Notes under the pieces: model-generated
The model's database searches: none
What the model was told of the DNA's origin: nothing
The model's input: only the letters and a program-made list of their open reading frames with translations
Assembly (NCBI RefSeq): GCF_001870905.1
Contig: NZ_LNDC01000100.1
Coordinates: 1-64,000 of the forward strand
Reading direction: 5' to 3'
DNA: 64,000 nt
Source: Geitlerinema sp. PCC 9228
GTDB taxonomy: Bacteria > Cyanobacteriota > Cyanobacteriia > Cyanobacteriales > PCC-9228
Position numbers and translations under genes: made by a program
Part shown: positions 17,628 to 26,191 of the stretch, in pieces
How positions within the stretch are numbered: the stretch's first letter is position 1
Layout: every line of letters begins with the position of its first letter

Positions 17628-19475
17628 ATGAAGGGAAAGTTGGTGCGATGGTTGGTTCTAGCTGTTTCTATAGCAGGAATTTGCTGGGGATATCTCTCGG
17701 CAGAGGAAACATTTTACTGGTGGGATTATGGGGGATATCACAATTGGAGTGTCAAAATTGCGGGGAATTTACAAACCTCTCCTAGGGAGACAATCAAGAC
17801 ATTTTGGGATTCTCTCGATAAAGATTATAGCCAATTGCCCCTGTTGCCTGCGATCGCTTTTATTTTAATATTTGGCGAATCGCGGTTGGTCTACATTTTG
17901 GCAGTGGCGTTGGTCTATTTTCTCCCATTTGGTTTGATGCTAGGCGCGATCGCCACCCAATTGCTTTCTCATTATCCCCATCGCCGCGTTTTTTGGTCAA
18001 CCATCGCCATAATCATCTTAACCCCCGTAGCCTGGTCGCCAATATTTCGCGGATTTCCCGATATGGGGGCAGCTTTTTTGGTAGCATCAGCATGGTTTTT
18101 CTATTTCCGAGGCAAGTTGTCAACACAAGCATCCCTTTCCCAGCAAATCCTTACCTCCATGGTTCCGGCTGGGATTTTATTGGGATTTGCCATGCTATTC
18201 CGCCGCCATTTTGCCTACGATATCGTAGCGTTTGCGGCAGCAATTTCAATAAACGCCGCGATCGAACTTTTTATCTCTTGGCGACAGTCTCGAAAACAAG
18301 CGAGACAATCTGTTTACCAACAAGCCACCCAAATTTTGGCAGTGGGGTTGAGTACAATTTTACCAATTGCGGTTTTGGCTGGGGAATTTTTACAGAAAAT
18401 TGTAGAAAGGAACTACCGGGAACTGTACGCTTCCTACAGTTTGCCTTTATCGGATAGTTTGTTTCACTATACCACAGCTTACGGTTGGGGAATTTTCATG
18501 TTGGCGGTTTTGGGATTCTCCGGCGGAATCGTTACCAAGAATATCCAGCCAGTGGTTGCTAGAACTCTGGCTATTGCTTTAACGGTTAGTATTCTAGAAT
18601 GGGTGGTTTATCTTCGCTACGATAATATTCAATATACACTTCACCTAACGCCTTATATGATTTTAGGTCTGGTGGCTTGTTTTGGGACGGCTTGGCAAAT
18701 TTTACCGCAAATTTCCAAGCAAGTTTTTGTTGGCATCGCCACTATCTTTGTTACCGTCAATGCCATGGTGGGTTTTTTCCCAGTGGTTGACAATCCAACA
18801 GCAACTCCCCTTGGCGTTGCTACCCATCGATGGCTGCATCCTTTATTTTCCGCTACCCACGCGCCTATTCGCCGTCAGGATATGGATGAAATTGCCAAAT
18901 TGGTTCGTTTCCTGCGCGATAGAACTTCCCCCCAAGACCCTATTTACGTGGCGGCTTCTTCCCATTTGTTCAATCGCAGTTTGCTATATAATGCCGAACT
19001 AGCATTATACGATCGCGACGAAACCCAATTGCAAATTCCGCGCATTCCCCAGGTAGACTCTCGGGATATTTTTACGGGGAAAGAACTATTTAACGCACAA
19101 GTGGTACTCATTGTCAACCCCATTCAGTATCACTTACTACCGTCGGAACAGGATGTTATACGGGTGGTGGTGGATGCTTTTACGGAAAATTGGGACTTTT
19201 CCCAAGATTTTCGCCGACTTTCCCTGATGTTTTCTTTACAAAATGGGGCTACGGTACAAGTTTACCAGCGGGTTCGTTCAACTTCACAGGAGGTAGCGGC
19301 GAAAACGCTGGCGCGAATGCGGCGGGAGGGGGAGGAGTGGGAGGAGTGGGAGGAGGGGGAGGAGGGGGAGAAAACTACAAGAAGTTTTCGCCTTCGTCTG
19401 GATCATCGGGTCTTTGCAGTACGGATTTGGTATGGAAAAAACAGACGCGTCTACAATTATATTGGTGGTTTTTAG
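17628..19475 (+). CDS. Polytopic GT-C-like membrane protein, truncated paralogue A
   Basis: A 615-aa protein with about ten or more hydrophobic helices. An FYWWDYGGYHNW motif directly after the first helix resembles the first-loop acidic site of GT-C glycosyltransferases that use polyprenyl-phosphate sugars; this role is inferred. The soluble C-terminal part (from about 430) aligns by eye with the next gene: IRRQDMDEI, SSHLFNRSLLYNAEL, VVLIVNPIQYHLLPSEQ. After a shared VQVYQR motif it breaks into a low-complexity EEWEEWEEGEEGE tract and a 35-residue tail unrelated to paralogue B. The neighbours (rhamnose synthesis, GT2) suggest surface-glycan assembly. Confidence 0.75.
   Translation: MKGKLVRWLVLAVSIAGICWGYLSAEETFYWWDYGGYHNWSVKIAGNLQTSPRETIKTFWDSLDKDYSQLPLLPAIAFILIFGESRLVYILAVALVYFLPFGLMLGAIATQLLSHYPHRRVFWSTIAIIILTPVAWSPIFRGFPDMGAAFLVASAWFFYFRGKLSTQASLSQQILTSMVPAGILLGFAMLFRRHFAYDIVAFAAAISINAAIELFISWRQSRKQARQSVYQQATQILAVGLSTILPIAVLAGEFLQKIVERNYRELYASYSLPLSDSLFHYTTAYGWGIFMLAVLGFSGGIVTKNIQPVVARTLAIALTVSILEWVVYLRYDNIQYTLHLTPYMILGLVACFGTAWQILPQISKQVFVGIATIFVTVNAMVGFFPVVDNPTATPLGVATHRWLHPLFSATHAPIRRQDMDEIAKLVRFLRDRTSPQDPIYVAASSHLFNRSLLYNAELALYDRDETQLQIPRIPQVDSRDIFTGKELFNAQVVLIVNPIQYHLLPSEQDVIRVVVDAFTENWDFSQDFRRLSLMFSLQNGATVQVYQRVRSTSQEVAAKTLARMRREGEEWEEWEEGEEGEKTTRSFRLRLDHRVFAVRIWYGKNRRVYNYIGGF
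19316..19371 (+). repeat. Purine-rich GGAGGAGTG microrepeat inside a coding region
   Basis: A run of GGAGGAGTG / GGAGGGGGA-type units, almost pure purine on the plus strand, encodes the Glu/Trp/Gly tract near the C-terminus of the gene at 17628. It sits exactly where similarity to the downstream paralogue ends, as expected from repeat slippage or a rearrangement. Confidence 0.7.
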
Positions 19476-19701
19476 GATAGAATAGCTGGGGTTTTGTTCG
19501 CGCCTACCCAAATATTATTGTTTATCTTCCCCCTCAAATTGGTTCCTCCCTTCGTGGAAATCCCTTAGATAAGCATCGCTAGGAAGAATTTTGCGCACTA
19601 TCTCGTATTTGCAACAGGCGGAAAAGACCTTAGTTGCAAAAATATGGGAGGATTTTTGCAACTAAGGGAGAAACCTGGAAATAGGAAAGCAGTCTCTTGG
19701 T

Positions 19702-21888
19702 ATGACGAGTCGTATGCTAGATGACCAACAGCAGCAAGTTGTTTCCCTGCCTGCTTTTATCGTTCCTGTTACTGTCATGGCGGGTGCGATCGCGCTACTA
19801 TATGTAGCCATGGAACATACCTTCTACTGGTGGGATTTTGTTTTCTATCAAAATCGAACTTTAGAAGTTTTCGCCGCTTGGCAGGATTCCCCGGCTGCGG
19901 CTTGGCAAGATGTGGTGGATTCCCTGGCTTTCGATTATAATAAATTATTTACTTTACCCATTCTCCCCTTTTTTATTGTCTTTGGTCCTACCCGCGAAAG
20001 CTACATTCTGGCGTTGGTTCTAGTTTACCTGGTTCCCTTTGCTATTACCGTAGGTGCGATCGCTACGCAACTCATTGGCAGACCCCAGAAAACCGAATGG
20101 GTTACCAACCGTTTAATTTTTTATACCACTACCCTGCTGGCTTTACTCTTTCCCCTCACTTGGGTTCCCACATTGCGCGGATGGCCTGATATTGGCGGCG
20201 CGTGGTTGATGGGAGTAGCCATTTGGCTGTATTTTCAAGACCAAAACCACTGGTATCGCTGGTGGCGTATCCCCGTCATTGGCATCGCCATCGCCATGGC
20301 ATTTCTCTTTCGCCGCCATTTTGCCTACAGCGGCATTGCCTTTTTCATAGCAGCCGGTATCCAAGCTTTGGTGGCTACTGCAACCTGTTCTCACAAATCC
20401 CCTTTTGCGACCACGCCTGCTGCAATTTTTTCCCAACAATGGCAAACCTTCGTTTCCCAAGCCATCCGCATTGCCTTGATGGGAATTTCAGCATTGGTCA
20501 CCTTACTGGTGGTTGCTAGGGAATTTACCTATCGCGCGATCGCTCATGATTATCGCAGTCTCTACACCTCCTGGCAAGTACCCATCCCCGAAATCCTGCA
20601 AACCTACGCCAACGGTTACGGTTGGGGAGTGTGGCTGCTAGTCATGGTTGCCATCGTAGTTGTCACCCGTATGGGATTGGTCAACGGCATCGCCGGTCGT
20701 TTTTTGCTGGTTTACGGCGTGGTTTTAAGCGGGGAATGGCTGGTATGGCTGCGCTACGACTTTATCCACTATACCCTCCATTTTACCCCTTTGGTGATTT
20801 TAGCGGTAACCACCCTTTGCTGGTCGATTGCCCAACATCTAGACCGCAATCTCCGTCGCTGGCTTTTGGGAACCATGATTGCCTATTTAAGTCTGAATTT
20901 CCTATTGGGGTTAACCACTTTGGGAAGCTTTTCCCATCCCCTGCGACCCATCTTTGCAGCGAACTACCCGCCGTTGGTACGTCAAGACTACCCCAAAATC
21001 GTACGTTTGACCGAAAAATTACGGGAGGTGGCATCGCCAGAACAACCTATTTTGGTGGCGGCGGATTCCGATATTCTCAATCGCGGCTTGTTACGCAATG
21101 CCGATTGGAACCTGCATGCTCCGCCAGAATTACCTTCCCACTGTAGCATTCCTTGCGATTTTCTGAACTTTTTGTCGGCACCCACCATCGATTCTCTTGG
21201 TTTCCATCCCCTGCCTTCGCTTTTATCGGCGGAATTTGTGGTGGTTGGCAAACCGTTTCAACATCGTTTGCTGGCAAAAGAACAGGAGGTGGTCCAAGCA
21301 GTGACGGTTCCATTTTTACACAATTGGGCGATCGCGGAGGACTTTAAAAAATTATCCCCCACATTTGCTTTGGAAAATGGGGTACAAGCAACTATTTACC
21401 AACGCATGAAACCAACTTCTATTGCTACAGCCTTACAAACTTTTACTGCCATGCATGACAATTGGGAAATTTCCCACCCTGGTAATGGTTGGCTGCCGTT
21501 GGAATTTCCAACTAGCAAGCAAATAATCGCCACCACCCCTTCTACTTCTCGCATTCAAGTACAGTTAAATGCTGGCGAAGACCGCCATTTTCTCTATTCG
21601 CCGCCACCTGATTCTTTTTCTGCCAACGAAAACCAAGCTTTGCGCGTTTCCGGGAAAGCAATTTTGGACAATTGCCAACCCCAAACATTGATTTTTTCTG
21701 TACGCAACCACCGTGGCAAACCAGTGGCTACCCACGAAATTTCTCTCACTCAGACAGATACAAAATTTCGCTTTTCCATTGGCGATCGCAATTTTTCCTA
21801 TCTATTGCTGGAAATTCCCCAAAAACAACAAAACCAATCCCCAGTTTGCTCTCTTTCGATCGAAGAGTTGACAGTTTCTCCACTTTAG
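19702..21888 (+). CDS. Polytopic GT-C-like membrane protein, paralogue B
   Basis: A 728-aa paralogue of the preceding gene. Shared features are the first helix followed by FYWWDFVFYQNR, a GAIATQL helix, RRHFAYS/D, WLRYDFIHYTLHFTPL and the soluble SDILNRGLLRNADW...PFQHRLLAKEQ segment. It keeps about 170 more residues at the C-terminus, a beta-rich region from about residue 560 (RIQVQLNAGEDRHFLYSPPP...), which paralogue A lacks. Likely a membrane glycosyltransferase or related enzyme of surface-polysaccharide or lipid modification; the acceptor is unknown. It is followed 56 nt later by a methyltransferase gene. Confidence 0.75.
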   Translation: MTSRMLDDQQQQVVSLPAFIVPVTVMAGAIALLYVAMEHTFYWWDFVFYQNRTLEVFAAWQDSPAAAWQDVVDSLAFDYNKLFTLPILPFFIVFGPTRESYILALVLVYLVPFAITVGAIATQLIGRPQKTEWVTNRLIFYTTTLLALLFPLTWVPTLRGWPDIGGAWLMGVAIWLYFQDQNHWYRWWRIPVIGIAIAMAFLFRRHFAYSGIAFFIAAGIQALVATATCSHKSPFATTPAAIFSQQWQTFVSQAIRIALMGISALVTLLVVAREFTYRAIAHDYRSLYTSWQVPIPEILQTYANGYGWGVWLLVMVAIVVVTRMGLVNGIAGRFLLVYGVVLSGEWLVWLRYDFIHYTLHFTPLVILAVTTLCWSIAQHLDRNLRRWLLGTMIAYLSLNFLLGLTTLGSFSHPLRPIFAANYPPLVRQDYPKIVRLTEKLREVASPEQPILVAADSDILNRGLLRNADWNLHAPPELPSHCSIPCDFLNFLSAPTIDSLGFHPLPSLLSAEFVVVGKPFQHRLLAKEQEVVQAVTVPFLHNWAIAEDFKKLSPTFALENGVQATIYQRMKPTSIATALQTFTAMHDNWEISHPGNGWLPLEFPTSKQIIATTPSTSRIQVQLNAGEDRHFLYSPPPDSFSANENQALRVSGKAILDNCQPQTLIFSVRNHRGKPVATHEISLTQTDTKFRFSIGDRNFSYLLLEIPQKQQNQSPVCSLSIEELTVSPL

Positions 21889-21944
21889 AGTAAAATCTGT
21901 GCAATCGTTTATCCCTTTTATTTTATTTTATTTTTTGGGTTCTT

Positions 21945-22745
21945 ATGTCAGAACGCATTTTAGCAAAAGAACGGGATTTTCACGATCGCTGGGCAGCAGG
22001 TATTGATATTGATGGCATTCGCGTCACTGATTATTTTGAAGTTTGTACAGCACCGGAAAATCGTTTTATCTTACAGCATTTAGGAAATTTACAAGGAAAA
22101 ACCATTCTCGATTTGGGATGCGGTGCTGGCGAAAATAGCGTCTACTTCGCTATCCAAGGTGCCAATTGCGTTGCTGCCGATTATTCTCCCAAAATGGTTG
22201 ATGTTGCTTTAAAACTAGCGGCAAACAATCGGGTTTCCATATCTGGTAAAGTGGTGAATGCTATGTCAATTGATTTTCCCGATAATTGTTTTGATGTGGT
22301 CTATGCTGCCAATTTGCTGCACCATTTAACCGAACCCAAACAGGCGATTTGTGAAATGCATCGGGTTCTCAAACCAGGTGGCAAAGCTTGTTTTTGGGAC
22401 CCTCTCAAACACAATCCCATTATTAATATTTACCGACGGATGGCTACCAACGTGCGTACGGAGGATGAAACGCCTTTGGATATTCAAATTGTGGATTTTG
22501 TGGGCCATATTTTTTCTGAGGTTCGCTACGATACGTTTTGGTTGGCTACTTTGTGGATTTTTTTACAATTTTATTTCATTGAAAGGGTTCATCCCAATCA
22601 AGAACGCTACTGGAAGAAAATTATTACCGAACACGAACGTTTGGCACCGGTTTACCATCGTTTGGAAAAATTAGACCGAGCGTTCAAGAAATTGCCTTTT
22701 AGCAAACGCATGGCATGGAATTTGGCGGTGGTTGCCACGAAATGA
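21945..22745 (+). CDS. Class I SAM-dependent methyltransferase
   Basis: A 266-aa protein with motif [13 protein letters not shown], motif [13 protein letters not shown], motif [14 protein letters not shown] and motif [14 protein letters not shown]. It has a hydrophobic stretch near residues 200-212 ([14 protein letters not shown]) that may attach it to the membrane. The location between a GT-C-like gene and a DPM1-like GT2 suggests methylation of a glycolipid or polysaccharide intermediate; the substrate is not readable. It ends 14 nt before the GT2 ATG. Confidence 0.8.
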   Translation: MSERILAKERDFHDRWAAGIDIDGIRVTDYFEVCTAPENRFILQHLGNLQGKTILDLGCGAGENSVYFAIQGANCVAADYSPKMVDVALKLAANNRVSISGKVVNAMSIDFPDNCFDVVYAANLLHHLTEPKQAICEMHRVLKPGGKACFWDPLKHNPIINIYRRMATNVRTEDETPLDIQIVDFVGHIFSEVRYDTFWLATLWIFLQFYFIERVHPNQERYWKKIITEHERLAPVYHRLEKLDRAFKKLPFSKRMAWNLAVVATK

Positions 22746-22758
22746 AGTAAATCAACAT

Positions 22759-23706
22759 ATGGCATGTCATCCTGTTTATTCGGTTGCCATTCCTGTTTAC
22801 AACGAACAGGATAATTTGCCAGAACTGTTTCGCCGTTTGTCGGCAACACTGGCAGCGTTGGATGGCGATTATGAGGTAATTTTTATAGATGATGGCAGCC
22901 GCGATCGCTCTTTGTCTATTTTACGAGAATTTTACCAACGCGATCGCCGGTGGCGCTACCTGAGTTTGGCGAGAAATTTCGGACATCAAATTGCGGTGAC
23001 AGCGGGATTAAATTATATTCGGGGAAAAGCAATTATTGTCATGGATGCGGATTTACAAGACCCGCCAGAATTAATTCCCGATTTAATCCAACGCTGGCAG
23101 CAAGGCTATCAAATTGTTTACGCACAGCGAATTTCCCGGCAAAAGGAAGGCTGGTTTAAGCGAGTAACGGCTTATGCTTTTTACCGCCTGTTACGCCACC
23201 TCACGGATGTGGATATTCCCCCCGATACGGGCGATTTTTGCTTGATGGATCGGCAAATTACTGATATTTTAAATAGTATGCCGGAACGCAACCGCTACAT
23301 TCGGGGATTGCGTGCTTGGGTGGGATTTCAACAGACATCGGTGCCTTTTTCCCGCGACCCGCGTTTTGCCGGTCAGGTGAAATACACTTTTGGCAAGTCG
23401 TTGGGATTGGCGGTTGATGGGGTGATTTCTCTTTCCCAAGTTCCTTTGCGATTGGCAACGTATTTGGGTTTGCTGGCAGCCGCGATCGCAGTTTTAATGG
23501 TTTTTTTGGTATTGTACTGGCGGTTGTTTTATCCCAACTCCCCTTTAATTGGCTATACAACGATTACCATTGCTATTTTTTTTATTGGTGCGGTACAGTT
23601 GGTCTGTTTGGGAATTTTAGGGGAATATATCGGTCGCATCTACGAGGAAGTGAAGGGAAGACCTCTATATACGGTCAAAGAAATGAGCGATGTTGGCACC
23701 GATTGA
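22759..23706 (+). CDS. GT2 family glycosyltransferase, DPM1/GtrB-like, with two C-terminal helices
   Basis: A 315-aa enzyme with [24 protein letters not shown], the metal/nucleotide DADLQDPPE motif and [10 protein letters not shown], typical of polyprenyl-phosphate sugar synthases. Two C-terminal hydrophobic helices (about 230-252 and 264-288) match the GtrB-type layout. Such enzymes load undecaprenyl-phosphate with a hexose that GT-C enzymes then use, a good fit for the two GT-C-like proteins upstream. The start ATG 22759 is chosen; a TTG at 22732 would overlap the previous gene. Confidence 0.9.
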   Translation: MACHPVYSVAIPVYNEQDNLPELFRRLSATLAALDGDYEVIFIDDGSRDRSLSILREFYQRDRRWRYLSLARNFGHQIAVTAGLNYIRGKAIIVMDADLQDPPELIPDLIQRWQQGYQIVYAQRISRQKEGWFKRVTAYAFYRLLRHLTDVDIPPDTGDFCLMDRQITDILNSMPERNRYIRGLRAWVGFQQTSVPFSRDPRFAGQVKYTFGKSLGLAVDGVISLSQVPLRLATYLGLLAAAIAVLMVFLVLYWRLFYPNSPLIGYTTITIAIFFIGAVQLVCLGILGEYIGRIYEEVKGRPLYTVKEMSDVGTD

Positions 23707-24134
23707 TGAAAAAGTCTGCTATCGTACGGCGAAAGTGGATTGTTACTAGCAGTGTCTATTTGTTGGTGTTGCTAGGGATTTTCATGGCAGCCAATTTGGG
23801 TTGGTTGCCGACGGCGTTGCTATCGAAGATTCCCCGTTACGATCTTTGGGGACATTTTTTATTATATGGTGCGGCAGCCTATCTGATTCACCGTGCCTTT
23901 GGCAAGCGGATGTTGCGAGTAGGTCGATTTTCCCTTTCTTTAGGGATTTCGATTTTGATTGGGTTGATGGTAGCTGAGGAGTTTTTCCAGATGGCTTTGC
24001 CAAGACGCACTGCCAGTTTGGTGGATTTGGCGGCGGGTTGTTTCGGGATTTTGGTGTTTTATGGGTGGGGAGAATCTCGCGATCGCGTGGCTAGAAAAAA
24101 GCTTGACATCAAGAAATCACCGAGAGTAAAATAG
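23706..24134 (+). CDS. VanZ-like membrane protein
   Basis: A 142-aa protein with four hydrophobic segments and the VanZ-family pattern: RYDLWGHFLLYGAAAYL with the conserved Asp-x2-x-His, then EEFFQMALPRRTASLVDLAAG. Its ATG overlaps the GT2 stop codon (TGATG), indicating translational coupling. VanZ-like proteins have no settled biochemical role; in cyanobacteria they often lie in surface-polysaccharide clusters, as here. Confidence 0.85.
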   Translation: MKKSAIVRRKWIVTSSVYLLVLLGIFMAANLGWLPTALLSKIPRYDLWGHFLLYGAAAYLIHRAFGKRMLRVGRFSLSLGISILIGLMVAEEFFQMALPRRTASLVDLAAGCFGILVFYGWGESRDRVARKKLDIKKSPRVK

Positions 24135-24261
24135 GGGAAAATAGTTGCTTCGGGGAAGGTTTCGTTGTTGATTCTTTACCTCAAACACTTGCCCTGCGCG
24201 AAAATTGGAAAAGATTGATTTTGAGAAAAACGTTCTAGAAGCAAGCAATTTCACAAAACTG

Positions 24262-25431
24262 TTACTCGGCAGCGGATTCCCTATGGTTGGAAGAGGTCGG
24301 TTGAAGTAAATATACGTATCTGGGAACTTCCTGGTGGTCGTAATAAATAATGGAGGCGGATATCGACATAGAGAGGGAACCATCGTCTTTCGCTTTACAG
24401 ATACATGTTACGTTGTTAAAGAGTTCGCTGGTGTGGCGGTAGTTGGTATAGTTGCGCGGATGCAAGCTGGTGTCGGGAATCAAGATATCGATGGGTTGTT
24501 GGATGAGATCCACTTCGGAATAGCCAAGTAATTGTTTCAGTTTTTGGTTGACCATTTTGATGGTATCATCGCGGTCGCAGACGAGCAATCCTGCATTGAT
24601 ATGCTGTAAGATGCTATTGATATATTTTTGGTAGCTATCGGCAGGATTTTGTCTGGCTAAATAAATATAGTAAGAAGCTTCCGGTTCGTCGTAGAAAATG
24701 ACAGAAGCGGAAACCAACAACGACACAAACAGACCGGTTTTGGTTTGGCAGGTAACAGCTATATTTTGGAATAATTCTGTTTTTCGAAAATAGAGAACCT
24801 GGTTTTGTGGGTAAAGCTGGGGATTGGGAAAGATGGTGCTGATGGGTTGGTCAATTAGTTCCGATTCGCTGTATTGGAGCAAATTTTGCAAGCTGCGGTT
24901 GGCCATTTTAATGGTACCAAAGCGATCGCAAACGAACAGAGCATCGCTCATGTAGGTTAAAATATTGCTGAGGTATTTCTGATAGTCATCCAGAGCATTT
25001 GCCAGCAACATGGTTTCTTTGGCAATTTGACCGAGTCGCTGTTCCAAAGCCATGCGTTCGGTGGCATCTTTTAATAAAATGGTTGTTACTGGCGTTTCTT
25101 CGTCGAATTCGCGATTGCTTGCTTTTAACCAAAAAGTTTTTAATTCTTGATAGCAAGCAATATACAGGTCTACGTAGAGAGGATTTTGATAGTTGGAACG
25201 CCGACAAATGCCTTTTAACTCGAAGGCTTCGCTATCTCCTTTGGCAATAGAAAGCATCTGACTTTCCAAGCCTACCAATTCCGGAAATCCTCCTCTGACA
25301 TCTTCTCCCAATATAACTTGACGCTCGTCTTCTGCATATCGAGCAACTCCCGAAGACATATCGACAATGCGAAAATCTTCGCTGACCAGCAAATATTCAA
25401 TTTGAAGATGTCCTAAAAATTTCGCCAACAT
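24262..25431 (-). CDS. PAS-domain protein without output domain
   Basis: A 389-aa soluble protein. Residues 1-130 form an N-terminal sensor-like domain ending in LLKDATERMALEQRL; two clear PAS domains follow (about 150-255, starting ILTYMSDALFVCDRFG; about 265-380, starting ILQHINAGLLVCDRDD). No kinase, GGDEF, HTH or receiver domain is present. The N-terminal domain and first PAS align by eye with the start of the hybrid kinase at 26192-28627 (SSGV, ALGED/ILGED, FPEL, DATERM/DVTERM). It starts 3 nt after the Ras-like GTPase gene, so the two are co-translated and may act together. Confidence 0.8.
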   Translation of the reverse strand: MLAKFLGHLQIEYLLVSEDFRIVDMSSGVARYAEDERQVILGEDVRGGFPELVGLESQMLSIAKGDSEAFELKGICRRSNYQNPLYVDLYIACYQELKTFWLKASNREFDEETPVTTILLKDATERMALEQRLGQIAKETMLLANALDDYQKYLSNILTYMSDALFVCDRFGTIKMANRSLQNLLQYSESELIDQPISTIFPNPQLYPQNQVLYFRKTELFQNIAVTCQTKTGLFVSLLVSASVIFYDEPEASYYIYLARQNPADSYQKYINSILQHINAGLLVCDRDDTIKMVNQKLKQLLGYSEVDLIQQPIDILIPDTSLHPRNYTNYRHTSELFNNVTCICKAKDDGSLSMSISASIIYYDHQEVPRYVYLLQPTSSNHRESAAE

Positions 25432-25434
25432 GGT

Positions 25435-25959
25435 CTACTTTCCATCAAGGATATGAGTTGCTAATTGCAAGAACATTTCATCAACATTGACACCAGTTTT
25501 CGCAGAAGAAGTATAGCTAGCGATTGCGCGAGCAACTTCGGGAAAGGTCTGTATGTAAGATATATATTTTTCTTCTAACTCGCTGTTCGTTAAATCGGAT
25601 TTATTTAAAGCGACAATCGCTTTTCCTTGGGGATTGATGTTCGTAAAAGTTTGGATATGTTGTGGCAAGTGTTCCATACTTTCTTTGCGGGTAATATCAG
25701 CTACAACCAACGCACCACTGGCACCTTGCAAATAGGAAGGTGCCACTCGCTTGTACTTTGTACTGCCTTCCAAATCCCAAATAAGCAACTGTACGGTTCG
25801 ATCTTTCGAGGTCACCTCTACTTTTTTACGGGAAATCTTGACGCCAACTGTTGACAGGTAGCGATCGCTAAATTCACGATCGATGAAACGTCGAATCAGG
25901 CTGGTTTTGCCGACGTTAAAATCACCAATCAAACAAATTTTTTTAGAAACAAGTCCCAT
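25435..25959 (-). CDS. Ras/Rab-like small GTPase
   Basis: A 174-aa GTP-binding protein with all G motifs: P-loop GDFNVGKTS (12-20), switch I Thr in STVG (37), switch II WDLEGS (61-66), NKSD (119-122) and SSAK (151-154). The residue after the switch-II Gly is Ser rather than the catalytic Gln of Ras (Gln61), which suggests slow intrinsic hydrolysis or dependence on a partner. No lipidation motif or signal peptide. It forms a two-gene unit with the PAS protein (3-nt gap) and lies beside a hybrid kinase and a protein with a roadblock-like domain, a fold known to regulate bacterial Ras-like GTPases such as MglA. Confidence 0.9.
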   Translation of the reverse strand: MGLVSKKICLIGDFNVGKTSLIRRFIDREFSDRYLSTVGVKISRKKVEVTSKDRTVQLLIWDLEGSTKYKRVAPSYLQGASGALVVADITRKESMEHLPQHIQTFTNINPQGKAIVALNKSDLTNSELEEKYISYIQTFPEVARAIASYTSSAKTGVNVDEMFLQLATHILDGK

Positions 25960-26191
25960 AAATCGAGCCGTTCCAATTTATTGGCAAACCATCGCCAAGG
26001 CCAAGCTGCATTTTTTTACCGAACCAAAACCGAACTCGTCGCGAATTTCCCTTTCCCTTACGTACTGTCCCAATTATATAACTTCCCCTGACAGGGGTCT
26101 AGAAAATTGACCATCCTCTCCTAAAATTTAATAGAAACTTTAGGTTACAAGCGATCGCCAGGAAACGGCACCAATTAAAATTTCATAGCCA

